DNA from: Nitrosarchaeum sp.
GTDB lineage: Archaea; Thermoproteota; Nitrososphaeria; Nitrososphaerales; Nitrosopumilaceae
DNA length: 15,048 nucleotides
NCBI GenBank assembly: GCA_004297665.1
Contig: SCUP01000337.1
Span: 1 to 15,048 of the forward strand
Reading direction: 5' to 3'
The first letter of the stretch is position 1. Each line of letters begins with the position of its first letter. Below, one piece after another: positions 13,841 through 15,048 of this stretch. The notes beneath the pieces are model-generated. The model ran no database searches and was not told the origin of the DNA. It was given only the letters and a program-made list of their open reading frames with translations. The position numbers and the translations under genes were made by a program.

Positions 13841-14434
13841 GTGAAACTAATCCAAAAATTTTCAAATTCATCACTTGCAAAAACTAGCACACTTGTATCA
13901 CTTGTTTCAGTTCTTGCAGTAATTGGACCTTTTGTAGTTGTATCTGCAGGTTTTTGGGATGCAATATCTCATCTCCAAAAAGAGCCTGAATTCTTTTGGA
14001 GTATTCCGCACATTGTAGTTTACACTGGTGTTTCAATAACTACTAGTGCAGCAATCATAGGAACAATCCTTTTACTTGGAAACTCTACAAGAAATTCTCT
14101 AAAAAAGGGAATAATATTTGTAATTATCGGTTCACTAATTCAAATAGTTGCAGGATATGCCGATTCAATCTCCCATGATATTTTTGGAATAGATGGTTTG
14201 ATCTCTTGGTCACATCAACCGCTGGAATTTGGCCTAGTCTTATCTGCTTTGGGTGGATTTCTAATATTAAAAAATCTAGAAAAAACAAAACTCAAAGTAT
14301 TACTTCCTTTCTCAATTATCTCATTTTTGTTTTTTACAACCTGGCTTATTTTTAATTTGGTCTTGATTTTTGGTCATACAATACAATGTCTTCCAGTCTA
14401 CAAGATATTTTTATCTGGCTGCTCTATTCTGTAA
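13841..14434 (+). CDS. Polytopic membrane protein with duplicated D-x-I-S-H motif
   Basis: A 197-residue integral membrane protein with about five hydrophobic segments (near 16-37, 56-80, 88-105, 127-143 and 152-178). Two similar blocks sit at segment ends: GFWDAISH (37-44), followed by WSIPHIVVY (53-61), and GYADSISH (105-112), followed by WSHQPLEF (123-130). This indicates an internal duplication of about 68 residues with paired Asp/His residues that could bind a metal or heme. I do not recognise a named family. The GTG start at 13841 is preceded by AGGA (13831-13834) six bases upstream and by a weak TATA-like AAATAT about 25 bp upstream, so either initiation mode is possible. The last 37 bp overlap the convergent neighbour, and the C-terminus has two Cys (183, 194). 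Confidence 0.82.
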   Translation: MKLIQKFSNSSLAKTSTLVSLVSVLAVIGPFVVVSAGFWDAISHLQKEPEFFWSIPHIVVYTGVSITTSAAIIGTILLLGNSTRNSLKKGIIFVIIGSLIQIVAGYADSISHDIFGIDGLISWSHQPLEFGLVLSALGGFLILKNLEKTKLKVLLPFSIISFLFFTTWLIFNLVLIFGHTIQCLPVYKIFLSGCSIL

Positions 14435-14889
14435 TTTTTTAATTTCATATATGATGATACAATAATCATTACTGCACCTACAAATATCATCACACCTGGT
14501 GATATCATGGCATCTGAACTTGCATCTCCAAGTTCTATTTTCAGATTTATTTGGTTCTCTGTTGGATTTGTTATTTTTATAGTATAGACTCCACTTTTTT
14601 CAAAATTAAAATAACCTACAGACATCTTTGTTTGAATCCCCTCTTCAGCAATTACATTCAGATTATTATCTAAAATCTGAACAAATACTTGATTTCCTAC
14701 AAATTCTGGCATGAATACTTTGTAATATCCGATGCCCTTTCCTTCCAAGTTTAGCTCTACATCGTATGAATTAGTTGATTTTAACACAATTTCTTCAGAT
14801 ATTTTGGCTCCTTGTAGAAAAACAAATGATATCCAAATCATTCCAATTACACTTAACACTAAACCCATTTTGAATAGAGAAATCTTCAA
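14398..14889 (-). CDS. Membrane-anchored extracytoplasmic protein with N- and C-terminal TM helices
   Basis: A 163-residue protein with a hydrophobic N-terminal helix (about 9-26), a predicted outside beta-rich domain (about 30-122) and a second helix (about 128-146), ending in a short basic cytoplasmic tail. The middle part, with GIGYYKVFMPEFVGNQVFVQILDNN and GYFNFEKSGVYTIKITNPTENQINLKIELG, reads like a small beta-sandwich of the GOLD/emp24 kind. That resemblance is by pattern only. The start at 14889 is TTG with a TATA-like element about 28 bp upstream; Met8 (ATG at 14868) is an alternative that keeps the whole membrane helix. Its 3' end overlaps the convergent membrane gene by 37 bp. I do not recognise a named family and no function is assigned. 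Confidence 0.8.
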   Translation of the reverse strand: MKISLFKMGLVLSVIGMIWISFVFLQGAKISEEIVLKSTNSYDVELNLEGKGIGYYKVFMPEFVGNQVFVQILDNNLNVIAEEGIQTKMSVGYFNFEKSGVYTIKITNPTENQINLKIELGDASSDAMISPGVMIFVGAVMIIVSSYMKLKNYRIEQPDKNIL

Positions 14890-14912
14890 TTCATTTTATT
14901 AGTGATTGCTTG

Positions 14913-14921
14913 TTTAATAAA
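14913..14921 (-). promoter_or_regulatory. TATA-like element for the two-TM protein
   Basis: TTTAATAAA on the plus strand is centred about 28 bp upstream of the TTG at 14889. It also lies in the trailer of the upstream tRNA gene, so tRNA end formation and this promoter share the same bases. Confidence 0.4.
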
Positions 14922-14929
14922 ATAATCTG

Positions 14930-15004
14930 AGGGCTCGGAGGGCTTCGATCCCTCGACCTAGCGGTTCGAAGCCGCTCGCACTATCCAGACTGTGCTACGA
15001 GTCC
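14930..15004 (-). tRNA. tRNA-Arg (anticodon TCG)
   Basis: The minus strand folds as a cloverleaf. Acceptor 5' strand GGACTCG, T8-A9, D stem GCAC/GTGC with G18-G19 in the loop, anticodon stem AGCGG/CCGCT with loop CTTCGAA (anticodon TCG, reading CGA), a 5-nt variable loop AGGTC, T stem GAGGG/CCCTC with loop ATCGAAG, and acceptor 3' strand CGAGCCC. There is no intron and no encoded CCA. The acceptor stem has an A3-C70 mismatch, and the discriminator base by this fold is T, both unusual. A TATA-like TAAATAT (15029-15035) lies about 28 bp upstream. Confidence 0.9.
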
Positions 15005-15028
15005 AAACAAGTAAGAATTTAACAGGCC

Positions 15029-15035
15029 TAAATAT
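15029..15035 (-). promoter_or_regulatory. TATA-like element for tRNA-Arg
   Basis: TAAATAT on the plus strand (ATATTTA on the minus) is centred about 28 bp before the first tRNA base, giving a leader of only a few nucleotides. Confidence 0.4.
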
Positions 15036-15048
15036 CTGTCTAGATACT

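Noticed and set aside
14890..15048. tRNA as an integration site for a mobile element
   Set aside because: No integrase, att duplication outside the tRNA or foreign-looking genes were seen next to it within the window.
1..15048. CRISPR arrays, insertion sequences, restriction or defence genes
   Set aside because: No regularly spaced repeats, transposase motifs or nuclease/methylase pairs were found; the only sizeable tandem repeat is the coding duplication in the surface protein.

Overview
The window is AT-rich (roughly 30% GC by eye) and looks like a chromosome piece from an ammonia-oxidizing-type thaumarchaeon (Nitrosopumilus/Nitrosarchaeum-like Nitrososphaerota). The grounds are archaeal TATA boxes about 25 bp upstream of start codons with almost no leader, frequent TTG/GTG starts, an archaeal bifunctional phosphoglucose/phosphomannose isomerase, an MIP18-PqqD fusion protein, and short T-run ends instead of hairpin terminators. 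The lineage is inferred from gene style, not from a marker gene.

Region 1 (1-8455) is a surface-glycan cluster built around a nonulosonic (sialic-acid-like) sugar. On the minus strand, in transcription order, are a SAM methyltransferase (3901-3092), a short-chain dehydrogenase (3036-2239), a NeuB-type synthase that overlaps it, an SpsF-type cytidylyltransferase (1193-438) and the start of a further gene that runs off the window (427-1). Divergent from these is a PseG-like UDP-sugar hydrolase (3988-5007). Its 3' end overlaps a convergent DegT-type sugar aminotransferase (6142-5000). Back to back with the aminotransferase are a GalU-like sugar-phosphate nucleotidyltransferase (6220-7077) and a class III, glutamate-semialdehyde-aminomutase-like PLP enzyme (7118-8455). 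Together these supply sugar-nucleotide formation, amination, UDP removal, condensation with phosphoenolpyruvate and CMP activation. A 4,6-dehydratase, an N-acetyltransferase and a clear glycosyltransferase are not seen here.

Region 2 (8516-12048) is metabolic: the phosphoglucose/phosphomannose isomerase, methylthioribose-1-phosphate isomerase (mtnA), a two-domain MIP18-PqqD protein and a second SDR that lacks the usual catalytic lysine.

Region 3 (12196-15048) is envelope-related and poorly characterised: a secreted protein with three Ig/cadherin-like repeats, a Cys/His motif and a charged His/Asp-rich tail; a 79-residue PepSY-like protein; a polytopic membrane protein with a duplicated D-x-I-S-H motif; a protein with a membrane anchor at each end; and a tRNA-Arg(TCG) with an odd acceptor stem. 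No IS element, CRISPR array, integrase or prophage gene was seen. No gene-free stretch exceeds 300 bases.
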